A DNA stretch of 64,000 nt, taken from positions 41,001 to 105,000 of the forward strand of contig CAUYUJ010009835.1 in the NCBI GenBank assembly GCA_963575745.1, given 5' to 3'. Positions 9,637-19,762 of this stretch are shown here, piece after piece. Position 1 is the first letter of the stretch, and each line of letters starts with the position of its first letter. The translations under genes and the position numbers were made by a program. This stretch comes from Prorocentrum cordatum (lineage: Eukaryota; Sar; Dinophyceae; Prorocentrales; Prorocentraceae). Under the pieces are notes generated by a model, which saw only the letters and a program-made list of their open reading frames with translations, made no database searches and was not told where the DNA came from.

Positions 9637-10211
9637 GGAGACCACCGCCACCGAGCACCGATCACCGAGGGGGAGGAGGAGGAGGAGGAGGAGGAGGAGG
9701 AGGAGGAGGAGGAGGAGGCGGAGGAGGGAGGAGGAGGAGGAGGAGGAGGAGGAGGAGGAGGAGGAGGAGGAGGAGGAGGAGGAGGAGGAGGAGGAGGGGA
9801 GGAGGGGTAGGGAGGGGGAGTCGAGATGGGATCTGCTCCTCCCGCGCCGACCTCCTGCCCCCTCCCTCGCCCCCCCCCCCCCTTGCCCGCTGCCCTGCAG
9901 GGAGAGGCGGCTGTCCCGCGGCCCCGCCCTGCAGGGAGGGGGGAGGGGGGGGGGAGGGAGGAGGGAGGAGGGAGGGAGGGAGGAGGGAGGAGGGAGGGAG
10001 GAGAGGAGGAGGAGGAGGAGGAGGAGGAGGAGGAGGAGGAGGAGGAGGAAGGAGGAGCTGTGAGCAAAAATAGCAGAACCCACCGGCGTGCCGCCGACCC
10101 ATGGGCGGTGGCACGCCCGAGCGTCGTCCAGTGCTGGGTGACGACGCTCGGGCGTGCCGCCGCCCAGGAGTCGGCCCCCCCCCCGGTGGGTTCTCGGTGG
10201 CGGCGGTCTCC
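9637..10211. repeat. Nested fold-back around (AGG)n tracts
   Basis: Outer arms (9637-9655 and 10193-10211) match at 18 of 19 positions. A second pair is perfect (10075-10086 and 10183-10194, AGAACCCACCGG). An inner pair of 26 bases (10103-10128 and 10140-10165) has one mismatch around an 11-base loop. (AGG)n tracts fill 9663-9800 and 9940-10050. It follows the coding part of the multi-pass membrane protein on the minus strand and is probably intronic. Confidence 0.8.
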
Positions 10212-11618
10212 GGTTCTCTTCTGGGATGCGGGCGAGGAGCCGCGGAGGGACTGCGAGATGGGCGGCCGATCGACGGAGCTGCCCAGCATCCTGGCCCAGC
10301 ACCTGGCCCAGCATCCCCGCTGGTGGAAGAGCAGGTTGCCCAGCACCAGCGCCTTAAAGAAGTAGTCCATGGCCGTGGACCAGCAGAAGTAGAACACCGT
10401 GTGGGCACAGGCGACCAGCACCGCGGCGTCGACGAAGCGGCCCGCGGGGCCGCCATCGTCGGCGCCGAGGGTGCCGGCGGAGCCGAAGAGGGCCCAGAGC
10501 ACCGGCAGTACGTCCAGGGTAAGGTAGATGCAGCACTGCCACAGCACGTCCACCACCGCCCGCATGAGACCCCCGCAGTGCTCCCCGCGGAAGGCCGCGG
10601 GGCGGGCCGTGACCCGGAAGACGAGGGTGGCCGGAGGGTCCAGCTCCAGCTCCAGAATGTGGTCCCTGTGCTCCTTGTCGGCCATGCTCCCCTCGAGCAG
10701 CAGCTTGGAGCCCCGGGAGAGGAGCAGCTCGGAGCCGCGGCAGGCGCCTCTCTTCAGGGAGATGTCGTCCATCAGGGTGCCGTCATCGGCGACCGCGCGG
10801 TGGATCTTCTGTCTCTCGGCATCGCTGTTCACAGAGACGTGGTTGGTGCGCAGGGGCGGGAAGCTGCCCGGCCCCGCACCCTCGCAGCACAGAGTTCGGC
10901 GGTAGTCGATGAACATGTCGTCCTTGAGGCAGTCCTTGATCAACCACACCGCGCGCAGGGCGCAGCTCACGAACATCAGGCAATAGAGGAGGGTGTTCGC
11001 GAACGTGGCCAGCACGATCGCCCAGTGATCGACCTTCAGCAGTGGCACCTCTTGGCCCTGGCGTCGCTTCTCCATCTCCTGCGTCAGCTGCAGGAAGAGG
11101 CTCAGGAAGGTGGAGGCGGCCATGCCCACGATGATCGGGATGGCCATGACGAAGGCCCACGCGTGGTAGACCTTCAGGATGCGCACGAACCACGAGGCCC
11201 GAAGGTCCCGCACGGTGTGGAGGCTCCTCGCCTCCTCGGCGCTGCCCGCGGAGGATTGCGAGGTGGCCCTGTCCCACCCGAAGGCCGCTGCCGCTGCTGC
11301 GGCGCCGGGATCCGTGTCCAGGCTGGTCCTTGATGGGCCAATGTCCCACCACCACTGCCATTGGTAGGACGGGGGCGAAAGGAGGAGGGGGAGGACCTCC
11401 TTCTCCCCCTCCCCCTCCCCCTCCCCCTCCCCCTCCCCCTCCCCCTCCCCCTCCCCCTCCCCCTCCCCCTCCCCCTCCCCCTCCTCATGGCAGTGGTGGT
11501 GGAAGACCGGCCCATCCGTCCTGGCGCTGGTGCCGACCCTGCCCCTGCTCGCGCCCTCCTGGAGCAGCGCGCGCCGCAGCAGCTCCAGCGGGTTCGACAC
11601 TCTCGGCCTCGAGAACAT
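10212..11618 (-). CDS. Multi-pass membrane protein, two 5' exons
   Basis: This frame starts at a true ATG (11616-11618). Exon 1 (11521-11618) encodes MFSRPRVSNPLELLRRALLQ and about twelve more residues. Exon 2 starts at 11328 after a 192-base intron that leaves the frame unchanged. Exon 2 has four clear hydrophobic segments: the stretches containing AWAFVMAIPIIVGMAAS, WAIVLATFANTLLYCLMFV, VLWQCCIYLTLDVLPVLWAL and AAVLVACAHTVFYFCW. Between the second and third lies a hydrophilic region of about 130 residues. After GNLLFHQR the sequence loses protein character, so the 3' end of this exon, probably between 10212 and 10330, is not fixed. No family is recognised. Codons are GC-rich at position three. 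The lipase lies downstream on the same strand and could be part of the same gene. Confidence 0.7.
11329..11520 (-). mobile_element. Introner: fold-back element serving as an intron
   Basis: Thirty-base inverted repeats at 11332-11361 and 11487-11516 (first arm GATGGGCCAATGTCCCACC..., a few mismatches) enclose a (CCCCCT)n tract at about 11400-11484. Immediately outside each arm, read on the minus strand, stands AGGAC: CCAG|GAC at the 5' edge and CAAG|GAC at the 3' edge. Splicing at these two sites gives a GA-AG intron of 192 bases and keeps the reading frame (phase 2 on both sides). Direct repeats supplying both splice sites, with inverted repeats inside, is the structure known for introners. 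The intron is a multiple of three without stops, so it hides in the open frame. Confidence 0.75.
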
Positions 11619-11718
11619 CTCGCTCGGGAACCGGGAGCGGCCCGGCGTGTGCGGCGAGGCGGACGATCGGCGGCGAGCCCGGGGGGGAAACGAGAAGGGG
11701 CGGTGAGAAAGGGGCGAA

Positions 11719-11816
11719 CCTTCTCAAAAGGCTGGGAAGTCCCCGGGCCTTCCGAGGAGTTTTCGAAGCCCTCCCCGAAGATGCAGAAAGCTTCTGCCCG
11801 AAGGCTTCTGAGAGGT
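11719..11816. mobile_element. Small TIR element (CCTTCTCA ends), copy A
   Basis: The ends CCTTCTCAAAAG and CTTCTGAGAGG are near-inverted copies. The whole stretch aligns, in reverse orientation, with 41005-41094, whose ends are perfect. Internal phrases such as AAGTCCCCGGGCCTTCCGAG recur in the other copy. Confidence 0.6.
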
Positions 11817-12076
11817 CCCACCGTCTTCTCGAAAGGCCCTCTACTTCTCACTTCCCCCCCTCGCTCGCCGCCGAGACGACACCGACGCGCGTCCGCACCC
11901 CGGCCACGCCGGCGAGCCCCCCGCCCCCGGCGCCTGCCAGCGCGCCTCCCCAACCACGCCGGCCTCGCCCGAAGGCGAGGCGCCCGCGCCGAAGCTGAAG
12001 ACCGGGAGGCCCTGAGATCCGACGCTGTGAAATAATTACTGCAGCGTCGCTCACAGTCACCACAGGAGCCCCGGAC

Positions 12077-12187
12077 CCCACCTGAGCGACGATCAGAAGC
12101 GGATCTTACGCGAGATGACGTACCGACCTTACGCGGTGGCTGAAGCGAGCCGCCCGCGCGGCACGCCACATTTGAAGCGAGGGCGCT
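12077..12187. repeat. Dispersed repeat family 4, copy B
   Basis: This is the partner of 8886-8996. Just beyond, 12286-12335 is an imperfect inverted copy of about 13185-13250 around GCCCGAAACGGGGCGG. Confidence 0.7.
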
Positions 12188-13006
12188 TACGCGCGACCCT
12201 ATGCGGGCAGAGTACGCGCAGATGGGGCGCAGACGACCCCGTTTTTCTTTGTCGCTCACCTGCTTTCCTCGCCGCTCTTCGAGCCGGGCCGATCTGTGAG
12301 GGCCCCGGGGCCCGAAACGGGGCGGAGACGCCCGGCGCGAGCAACCGAAGCAGCAGCGACCAGAAGAGAACCACCCTCGCAAGCAGCACCCCGACGAGTG
12401 CAGCGGTGCAGTAAGCGCGCCCGAGGCGGGAGTCGAAGAGGGCAGAGCTGCTACTGCCCAGGGAGTTGGTTGGCAGACGCCAATTCTGGGAGTCGGGGGG
12501 GCCTCTCCTCCCCTGATCTGACCCGGACATCCGCCGATCTGTTTTTCCAATCCGCGGCTCCAGAGGTCCCTACCCCTTCCCCAGGGGTGTCTTTTCGTCT
12601 GGGAGTCGTTGGTGATGGCCCCCCGGGCCCGATGACGGGCCCCGGAGGCCGCAGTCCAGGAAAAAGCGCCGGCCGGATCTCTGGGGAGGGCGGGGGGCGC
12701 CTGCGCGGGCCCGCTGCCCGCGGAGCCCACGGAGCCGGCGGAGCCCGCGGAGCCCGCGGAGTCGCGCCGCGGGCCGGGGAGGGCGGCGCCCTCGCCCGCC
12801 GCGGGCGGCGGCTCCACCTCGGGGCCCGCGGGGCCGGCGGCGCCCGCGGCGCCGGCGCTCCCCGTGGAGCGGCGGCCCCGCCTCGGCGGGGCCGGCCTCG
12901 GCGCGGCCTGCGGCGGCGACGCCCACGGCGACGACGACGCCCACGGCGACAACGACGCCCACGACGCCCACAACGACGGCGCCCACGACGATGCCCACGA
13001 CGACGT

Positions 13007-13106
<100 letters not shown>

Positions 13107-13155
13107 CACGGCGGTCCCAGAGCTCGGTGGCCATGTCGCGCTGGGCGCGCGCGGC
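13107..13155 (-). CDS. Possible small exon, weak
   Basis: On the minus strand GAGAG|GCC at 13156 is followed by codons with nearly all G/C third positions reading ARAQRDMATELWDRRG. The AG|GC acceptor agrees with those of the TPR gene and the piece could be one of its later exons. No homology supports this and the donor is not seen. Confidence 0.2.
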
Positions 13156-13504
13156 CTCTCCCCTCAGACCCGGGCGTTGCAGCTTGCCTCGCGACGGGCG
13201 TTCCCGCCCCGTTTCGGGCGTCGGGGCCATCACGAATCGAGCCGGCTCGAGACGTGACGCAGAAAGATGGGGTCCGGGGCTGCGGCGGTGATTCTCTGCG
13301 CTGCGGAATCCTTTCGGCAACGTCAGGCAGGTCTGAGGGCCCACGGGAGGCGGGGAAAAACGTGGGCCCTGGCGGGCCCCGCGGCGGGCGCGGGCCCGAG
13401 CCCGAGTGGCCAGGCGTACGGAGGAGCAGCAGGGCAGAGCACGGCGCGGCACGAGGCCCCTCCGGGGTTGTGGCCGTCGCGATGGCGCCGCGCGCGTTCG
13501 CCTT

Positions 13505-14010
13505 ACGAGTGCGCAAGAAGTTTCAAGGATGGAGGGCGGGGCGTTTTCGAAATGTGGTGCTCGCCTTAGCGCCGCGCACATTCGTTCAAACAGTTCGCTA
13601 GAAGTTCAAGGATGGAGGGTGGGTCGTTTTCGAAATGTGGTTATCGCATTAGTGCCGCGTACATTCGTCGTAACAGTTTGCGCGAGTTTGACACATTCTG
13701 ACGGTTGACTTCCAAAAAACGCGGCAGTCACGCTGATTCGGGGTGTTGAAATCCCAGACATGGCAGTCTGGCACGATTCAGGATCGCCAGGACGCAATGG
13801 TAGCGTTGATTCGCGGCTTTGGAGTCCCAGAAATGGTGCTCTGGCATGGTTGAAGATTTTCAGACGCTTGTCTTCCAACGGGGCACACCTCGCAGTGAAA
13901 ATAGTTCCTTCTGGGGACCTGTGAAGAGAGACCTAGAGGGAGGGAACATGACAGCATCATTGATGAGTCTTGGGTTTAAGCTGGCTCTCGTCCTCCCCCT
14001 CCTCCTGCTG
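13505..14010. repeat. Composite element C, copy 1
   Basis: The order is: two 80-85 base units with core AAGGATGGAGGG.GG.CGTTTT and GCGCACATTCGT; a second repeat with GTTGATTCGCGG and GGCACGATTCAGGATCGCCAG; then a tail (GAAGAGAGACCTAGAGGGAGG ... GATGAGTCTTGGGTTTA) that opens into CCT-rich sequence. The same order is present at 27340-28205 and 39478-39985. Confidence 0.8.
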
Positions 14011-15049
14011 ATCCTGCTCCTCCGCCTTCCCCGCCCCTCCGTTCCCCTGCCCCCCACCACTCACTGGCCCTCATCCTCGCGCTCCCCCTCCACGTCATCT
14101 TCTGGATCCTCCCCCCTCACCCTTACTACGTAAGAGCTTGAGATGTGGGAGGAAGGAGGTTGATGAGGACGAGGACAGTGATAAGGATCAAGTAGAATGA
14201 GGGTGAGGAAGGATCTGCATGAGGCAGCAAATATTTCTCACAGACGTGATCATTCTCCGTGCCTAGCTGCGCCGGGTTCCAATGAGGCCGCCGAACCAGA
14301 AATTGATTGACAGTAAGCGTGCATCAAGAGATGGCATTGGGTGAGTGGGAAAGCGGCATCAGGTGTCAAAGCGGACCAAGCACATGTGCCACGTAAGGAA
14401 AGTAGGAGGCGACAACAAAAAAGCTGGGCGAGAAGACCCGAGAAGAGGAGGCGCAGAGAAGAGGGAGGAAGATGCGCAAGAACACATCTGCAACGGATGT
14501 GCGTTGGCGACGACAAAAAAGTAATTTACCCGGACAGTGGAACCAGAACTGCGGCGCTGGCCGGGGGGGAGGGACAACGACAAATAATGAAAAGCACCTG
14601 TCTGGAACACGCAGGCAAGACGCATTCACCGATGTCCGATGTGGCAGCGAAGCCATGCGCGCTGACTCACGGAGAAAACCGTGGCCATGCATGGTGCGTG
14701 CTTCGCCTTATCCCGTTGTTGGGAGCCTAATTGCCAGACGCAGTCAATCCCTCACCGCATGCGCCTCGCTAACCAACGCCCTCCACACGTCACGAGCACC
14801 GCATACTGACCGCGCGCCACCACTAGAATAATAGCCGACATGGCATAAATATAAACGTTTCACGGTCGGTACAGTCCCTTCGGTCGGCACTCGACCCCCC
14901 TTGCCCAGCGAGCCTAGCGCGCGCTCTGGGGGCGGCGCTGGATGCACCTTTCGAGGGGTCCATCGCCCACTCGAGAAATCAGCGTGAACCGTCGCAACTT
15001 TCTGCTTATGCCGTCTTCCTTCTTCGAGCCTCACAAACGTTGTTCTTTT
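14011..15049. other. Unassigned stretch
   Basis: A short CT-rich part (to about 14120) is followed by more balanced sequence with no frame of convincing composition and no repeat seen elsewhere in the window. Confidence 0.4.
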
Positions 15050-15291
15050 GGAGGTCGCTGGGGGGTGGGGGGCATCGTTGTTTCCAAGGCCAGATCCCAT
15101 CACACTCCACCGGCGCGCTGGATCCGTCAACAGCAATCATTCAGACCCCGATTCGCACGAGGATCGGATCTCAGGCTTGCTCTTACCGACGATGAGGCTG
15201 CTCAGATGTGCTCTGAATCTACAAGCATCACCCCCTCCTCCGTGGCACCGGAAACACAGATCGCGCCCGCTGCCCCTCAGCGAGATTCAAG
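15050..15291. repeat. Dispersed repeat family 3, copy B (242 bp)
   Basis: This is the partner of 5293-5531, in the same orientation. Here the sequence before it (TCACAAACGTTGTTCTTTT) is unrelated to the flank of copy A, so the left boundary is sharp. Confidence 0.85.
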
Positions 15292-15529
15292 TTTCTTCTA
15301 CGCCAAGCAGAAACAAATACTGCCCATGCAGATCAGCGATCCCTCGTGATCGGTCGGCCGGCACTCGCCAGCCTTCCCAACGCGCGAACACACGATGGAT
15401 CGCCGCGCGCAGGACGTGCTTGCTACCACTGCCCGCGCTCTCAAATCAGAAGAAGACCCCCAATGGCCCAGGCGTCCCCGGGCCATACGGGGGCCTGGCC
15501 CTAGACCAGAAACCAAAACCAAAACCGGA

Positions 15530-15725
15530 CCAGGACGAGGAATGAGGATACCACGGCCCGCCGCGGAACCCGGGACCCGGGACAAGAACGAGGAATGAGG
15601 ATACCAGGACGAGGAATGAGGATACCACGGGACGAGGAATGAGGATACCCTGGGCCAGACCCGGGAACCGGACCAGGACGAGGCATGAGGATACCACGGC
15701 CCACCGCGGAACCCGGGACCAGAAC
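15530..15725. repeat. GGAATGAGGATACCACGG tandem repeat
   Basis: Five phrases of GAGGAATGAGGATACC, one with a GCATGAGG variant, alternate with GGGACGAG or a longer GGCCC.CCGCGGAACCCGGGAC unit. Confidence 0.85.
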
Positions 15726-15894
15726 CCCGAGGTCCAGGGCCCCCTCCCGCTGTGACGGGTGTGGGGCCCCACTGTGGTGCCTCTGGGCCAGGGGAAGGGT
15801 TTGTGAGAGAAGGGTTGACCCAAGGGCCGACCCCCTCCCGAGTATCCGTCGATCTGACGCACCTTGCGAGCCGCAAGGGGGCAGCGGTACTTAA

Positions 15895-16215
15895 AAAGAG
15901 GAGGAGCAGGAGGAGGAGGAAGAAGGAGGAAGGAGGAGGAGGAAGGGGGGAGGAGGCAGGAGGAGGAGGAGAAAGGAGGAGGAGGAGGAGGAGGAGGGGG
16001 GAGGAGGAAGGAGGAGGGGACATGAGGAGGATTGAGCGGAGAGGAGTAGGAGGAAGGAGGAGGAGGAGGAGGAGGAGGAGGAGGGAGGAGGAGAATTGAG
16101 GAGGAGGAGGAGGAGGAGGAGGAGGAGGAGGAGGACGAGGAGGAGGAGGAGGACGAGGAGGAGGAGGAGGAGGAAGAGCAGGAGGGAGTAACGGGAGGAG
16201 GAAGGAGGAGGAAGG
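15895..16215. repeat. (AGG)n tract
   Basis: About 320 bases of AGG with AAGG and GGGG interruptions. The open frames over it encode only Arg, Glu or Gly, or Ser, Pro or Leu. Confidence 0.95.
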
Positions 16216-17059
16216 AGGGATGATTCAGAAGGGGAGGAGGCAGGAGGACGCGAGAGGAGGGACGGAGGGCGGCCGCCAGGGCCCCGCCCAGGGCCCGGGC
16301 GAGCGGCGGCGGCTGGCGCCGCTGTGCTGGGCGAGCGGCGGCGCCCGCCGCCAGGTGTGCGGCAAGGCTCGTGGCCAAGCCGTACGGTCGACCCGCCGAT
16401 CATAAAGACGCACGAGAGGGACGGACCCCACGTGGAATGGCCGCACGATAACAAGGATGGACCCCAACGATAAGACGGACCCCCCAGACGGACCCCACGA
16501 GGACCCCCCAACGATCATGTGAACCCCATGTGGGAGGGCTCCAGAAGGATGTACACCGACGATAATGAGGACGCACGAGAAGGGCCTTGGAAGCCCATGC
16601 GGACACTTTGCGAGCGGGGCGCGGCCACCGGAGAAGCGGCCAAGGATGGGCCGAAGGGGAAGGACGCAAGGGTGACCTTGGAGAGAGTTGCTCATCCTTA
16701 CTACGCGGGTTGACTGTAAACTTCAATGCCCTGGGCTTCGATGTGAAAGCTCGGAGGGTTCCTGGGCCCTGCAGTCAAAACTGACAGTGAGGATGCGCGA
16801 AAAGGACGCGAGCCCCTCGAGCGCCCGTGTCGAGGTTCTTAGAACGGGGCTGGCAATCGAGAGTGGTTAGGGGTGGACCGAAGAGAAGATGACCGAAGAG
16901 GCGCGGATGCGAGGGTGTCCTTGGGAAGTCGACTCGATCATCCGTACTACCAGTGTTGACTGTAACCTCAATTGACGGCTTACCGCCAGCACCTGGCTTG
17001 GGAGTCGCGCGCGCGCCAAAAACTCGCCGGCACGGGCGCGCGGCTCCCCTCCGGGCAGC

Positions 17060-17084
17060 CTCGCAGTCCCGGAGGATGTTCCGC
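17060..17084 (-). CDS. Possible 25-nt micro-exon of the TPR gene, weak
   Basis: CCGAG|GC at 17085 and GCGAG|GC at 17059 bracket 25 bases reading RNILRDCE in phase 2, all codons ending in G or C. AG|GC boundaries match the TPR gene. Joining to that gene would need exon 25873-25929 to end at 25880, where another AG|GC occurs, or an unseen exon in between. Chance cannot be excluded. Confidence 0.25.
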
Positions 17085-17164
17085 CTCGGCGCGCGAGCCC
17101 GCGCGGCGGCCGCCCCCCCACCGCCAGGCCAGTCGCGGGCCGTTCTGGAACGTCTGCGCGGTCG

Positions 17165-17345
17165 GAGGAGGAGGAGGAGAAGGAGGAGGAGGAGGAGGAC
17201 GAGGAGGAGGAGGAGGAGGACGAGGAGGAGGAGGAGGGCGAGGAGGAGGAGGACGAGGAGGAGGAGGAGGAGGAGGACGAGGAGGAGGAGGAGGAGGAGG
17301 AGGACGAGGAGGAGGAGGAGGAGGAGGAGGAGGAGGAGGAGGAGG
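17165..17345. repeat. (AGG)n tract
   Basis: AGG repeats with regular GACGAGG interruptions. Confidence 0.95.
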
Positions 17346-17904
17346 ATTGTCATGGATGGAGGAGGAGGAGGAGGACCGTTGTCATGGATGTACCCTTCGG
17401 CCGTGGGTCGGGCTCACACACCTCAGCCCCTAGGGGAGCGGGGTCTGGCCGATGCTGCGAGAAGCCTGCCAAGCGGCCTAAAGCGGGGGGCGGAGGACAG
17501 CAATGATATTCAGGTGCTTAGTGAGGAACACCGGTCGGCGCTCCACCTCTATATCGCCTTCTCTGTCCACTGCCCCCTCCTCACCCTATGCCCTCTGGTG
17601 ATCTGGTCAAATCCGGGCTCCTACAGGGTGACAACCCAAGTCGGGGAAGCGAACTTGCCTCCGCAGTGGTCCGCACACATACTGAGTCTGTTGCCGTGCG
17701 CTGGCCAAAGGTTCCCCTCAGGGGAGCAATCGGACCCTTAATGAGTCCGCGCGCCTCCCTGCCGCTGAATTTGAGCTCCAGGTACGGCCAAACCAGCCTC
17801 AGTGCACTGGTAAGCTGCCCAACTCACCGGTGTTCTCTCCAGGCACGGCCGAGAGCCACCCGTGGGGAAAGCCCGACATCATGACGGGCGAGACGCGAGC
17901 ACGA

Positions 17905-18030
17905 CAGCGCGACTCATGAGGGGTACAGTACCCAGCGTGAGGGGTCAACGCATGAGAGGTGCAATCCCCAGCGTGAAGGGTCAACGCACGAGGTAAGGGG
18001 GACCAACTCCCCAGCATGAGGGGTCACCTT
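17905..18030. repeat. CCCAGCGTGAGGGGTCAACG tandem repeat
   Basis: Three to four diverged units of about 35-45 bases lie head to tail, e.g. CCCAGCGTGAGGGGTCAACG and CCCAGCATGAGGGGTCACC. Confidence 0.7.
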
Positions 18031-18533
18031 TCTGTACCGCTTTGGCGTGGCTGGGGAATGGCGTTTGCACCAGCCCCACAAGGACGAATTGGCTGCCCAG
18101 GTTAGCGGTGGTAGCACGCGGGGAGGGCTGCCAATGCATGGCAAAGCATGCCTGACCTGATCTCAAGTCGCTGTAGTCATCGTTACAGACTCGTCGCCAG
18201 CGTCACCGTCACTGCTGCCGCCTTTCGGCTGCCGTCTCCCGTCGCTCGCAGCTGGGAGGGATCACTTTTGAGAAAACTGCAGTAACGCAGAAATGATCAA
18301 AAGTGATACCTCCTGGTTTTCAGCCGAAGAGAGCGGGAGGGCCGCTCGCTCGGCAGGAGGCCGTGCCTCCCTGCTCTCCGTCCTCCGTCCTTTTCACTCC
18401 TCCACTCCGTCGAGGAGGACAACCCCGCCGCGCCCCAGCGGGAGCCCAGGGGGGACCGAACGAGCCCCAGATGTCGAGCTCACATGCCTAATGCAGACAT
18501 CGGGAGGCGGGGCCTTGATACCCGAAAACAGGC

Positions 18534-18581
18534 CCGCGCCAAAACAGTCACCCAAGGCCCTTGGTGACTGTTTTGGCGCGG
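18534..18581. repeat. Perfect 19-bp inverted repeat, 10-base loop
   Basis: CCGCGCCAAAACAGTCACC (18534-18552) is exactly complementary to 18563-18581. The loop CAAGGCCCTT is itself nearly self-complementary. No flanking direct repeat was found. Confidence 0.9.
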
Positions 18582-19006
18582 CGGCTTTTGGCCGCATCGA
18601 TAGCGTATGTTGTATCAGCATAGCGTCTGTTGTAGCAACATGTAGCAGCAGCTAGCTTGAGTGTATTCGCGTGTAATAAACGGGCAATCTTGACACCCAA
18701 AGCGGGCGGACAAATCGTGCCCCCCCCTCCGGAGCACGAGGGCGGAAACCGTGACACCACCGGTCCTCGATGATACGAGACGGGTGCTACACGTATGCCT
18801 CCCCTGCTGCTGCGCGCTGCTACAATGCTGCGCGCTGACATGCAATATTTATGCCGCGGCTCGTGCACGACATGCACGCGCGTACACCACCATGCGCAGG
18901 ACCAAGAAGAGGCCCACCCCGAAGGGGGTGAGCCCTCACGACGACACAACACATCCTACCCACAGATCCCCCACCTTGGTCGGCTGCGCGCGGTGCTGCT
19001 AGCGAG

Positions 19007-19079
19007 CTGATCCAGTCGAATCAGCGGGCCGGGGCCTAACTGCGAACTTGCTGAGCAGTGGTCCGTAGCCCCCGACCCT
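19007..19079. repeat. Dispersed hairpin repeat family 5, copy A
   Basis: It is nearly identical to 20789-20859. Both read GATCCAGTCGAATCAGCGGG, then GAACTTGCTG.GCAGTGG, then TCCGTAGCCCCCGACCCT. A (CAA)n tract follows here and precedes the other copy. Confidence 0.85.
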
Positions 19080-19330
19080 AACAATTACAACAACAACAAC
19101 AACAACAACAACAATCACTTTACCCGAACGCTCAGTGTTCTCACCAGTGCCAGGGTTTTCATGCGACGCCAGCCAATACCCCCACTTTGTGGGGGGGCAG
19201 TGCAAGCTCTACCAAATATCCACACGACTCTTCGCCACCACCCACACCCAGCTTCCCGCCCTATGACGTTCGGACACTTCACTTCGTGGCCTGCGGACGA
19301 CCGTGGCTACTACACTGGCGTGGAGTACAC

Positions 19331-19411
19331 ACCCACAGAAGTTGTTAAGCCTACGTTCGTACACCCACAGAAGTTGTTAAGCCTTGTTAACCCACAGAAG
19401 TTGTTAAGCCT
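19331..19411. repeat. ACCCACAGAAGTTGTTAAGCC, three copies
   Basis: The phrase CCCACAGAAGTTGTTAAGCC occurs three times, at about 19332, 19364 and 19391. Confidence 0.85.
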
Positions 19412-19547
19412 TCCACAGAACATCTGTTGCATATGATGCATATGGTACATGATACACATGATACACATGATACGTACTCACAAGATAGTTGATCACATCT
19501 TTAGGGCAAATTCCTGAGGGATGTGGGAATACACAAGAGAGAGAGGA

Positions 19548-19762
19548 TATGGTTGTCCCGATGGTTGTCTCGATGGTTGTCCCGATGGTTGTCCTGATGG
19601 TTGTGGTTGTCCCGATCGTTGTCCCGATGATTGTCCCGATGGTTGTCCTGATGGTTGTGCTTGTCCCGATCGTTGTCCCGATGACTGTCCCGATGATTGC
19701 CCCGATGGTTGTCCCGATGGTTGTTCCGATGGTTGTCCCGATGGTTGTCCCGATGGTTGTGA
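19548..19762. repeat. 12-bp minisatellite (GATGGTTGTCCC)
   Basis: About 18 units of GATGGTTGTCCC occur with GATCGTTGTCCC and GATGATTGTCCC variants. The period is a multiple of three, so the array is open in several frames (DGCP, MVVP), but the flanks have no coding character. Confidence 0.9.

Noticed and set aside
10101-11333. 410-codon plus-strand frame opposite the multi-pass membrane protein
   Set aside because: Antisense shadow, Gln/Gly/Arg-rich, no domain.
12640-12900. Minus-strand frame with Gly/Ser/Ala/Pro-rich sequence (SAGSAGSAGSVGSAGSG) as an exon
   Set aside because: High GC at third positions is expected of any G/C-rich triplet repeat here, and no splice sites or motif were found.
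19063-19075. TCCGTAGCC as a relic of the dinoflagellate spliced leader
   Set aside because: Only nine bases agree with the known leader start and the following TTTTGGCTCAAG is absent, so the match is too short.
19548-19762. DGCP repeat protein
   Set aside because: The frame is open only because the minisatellite period is 12; the flanks are not coding.
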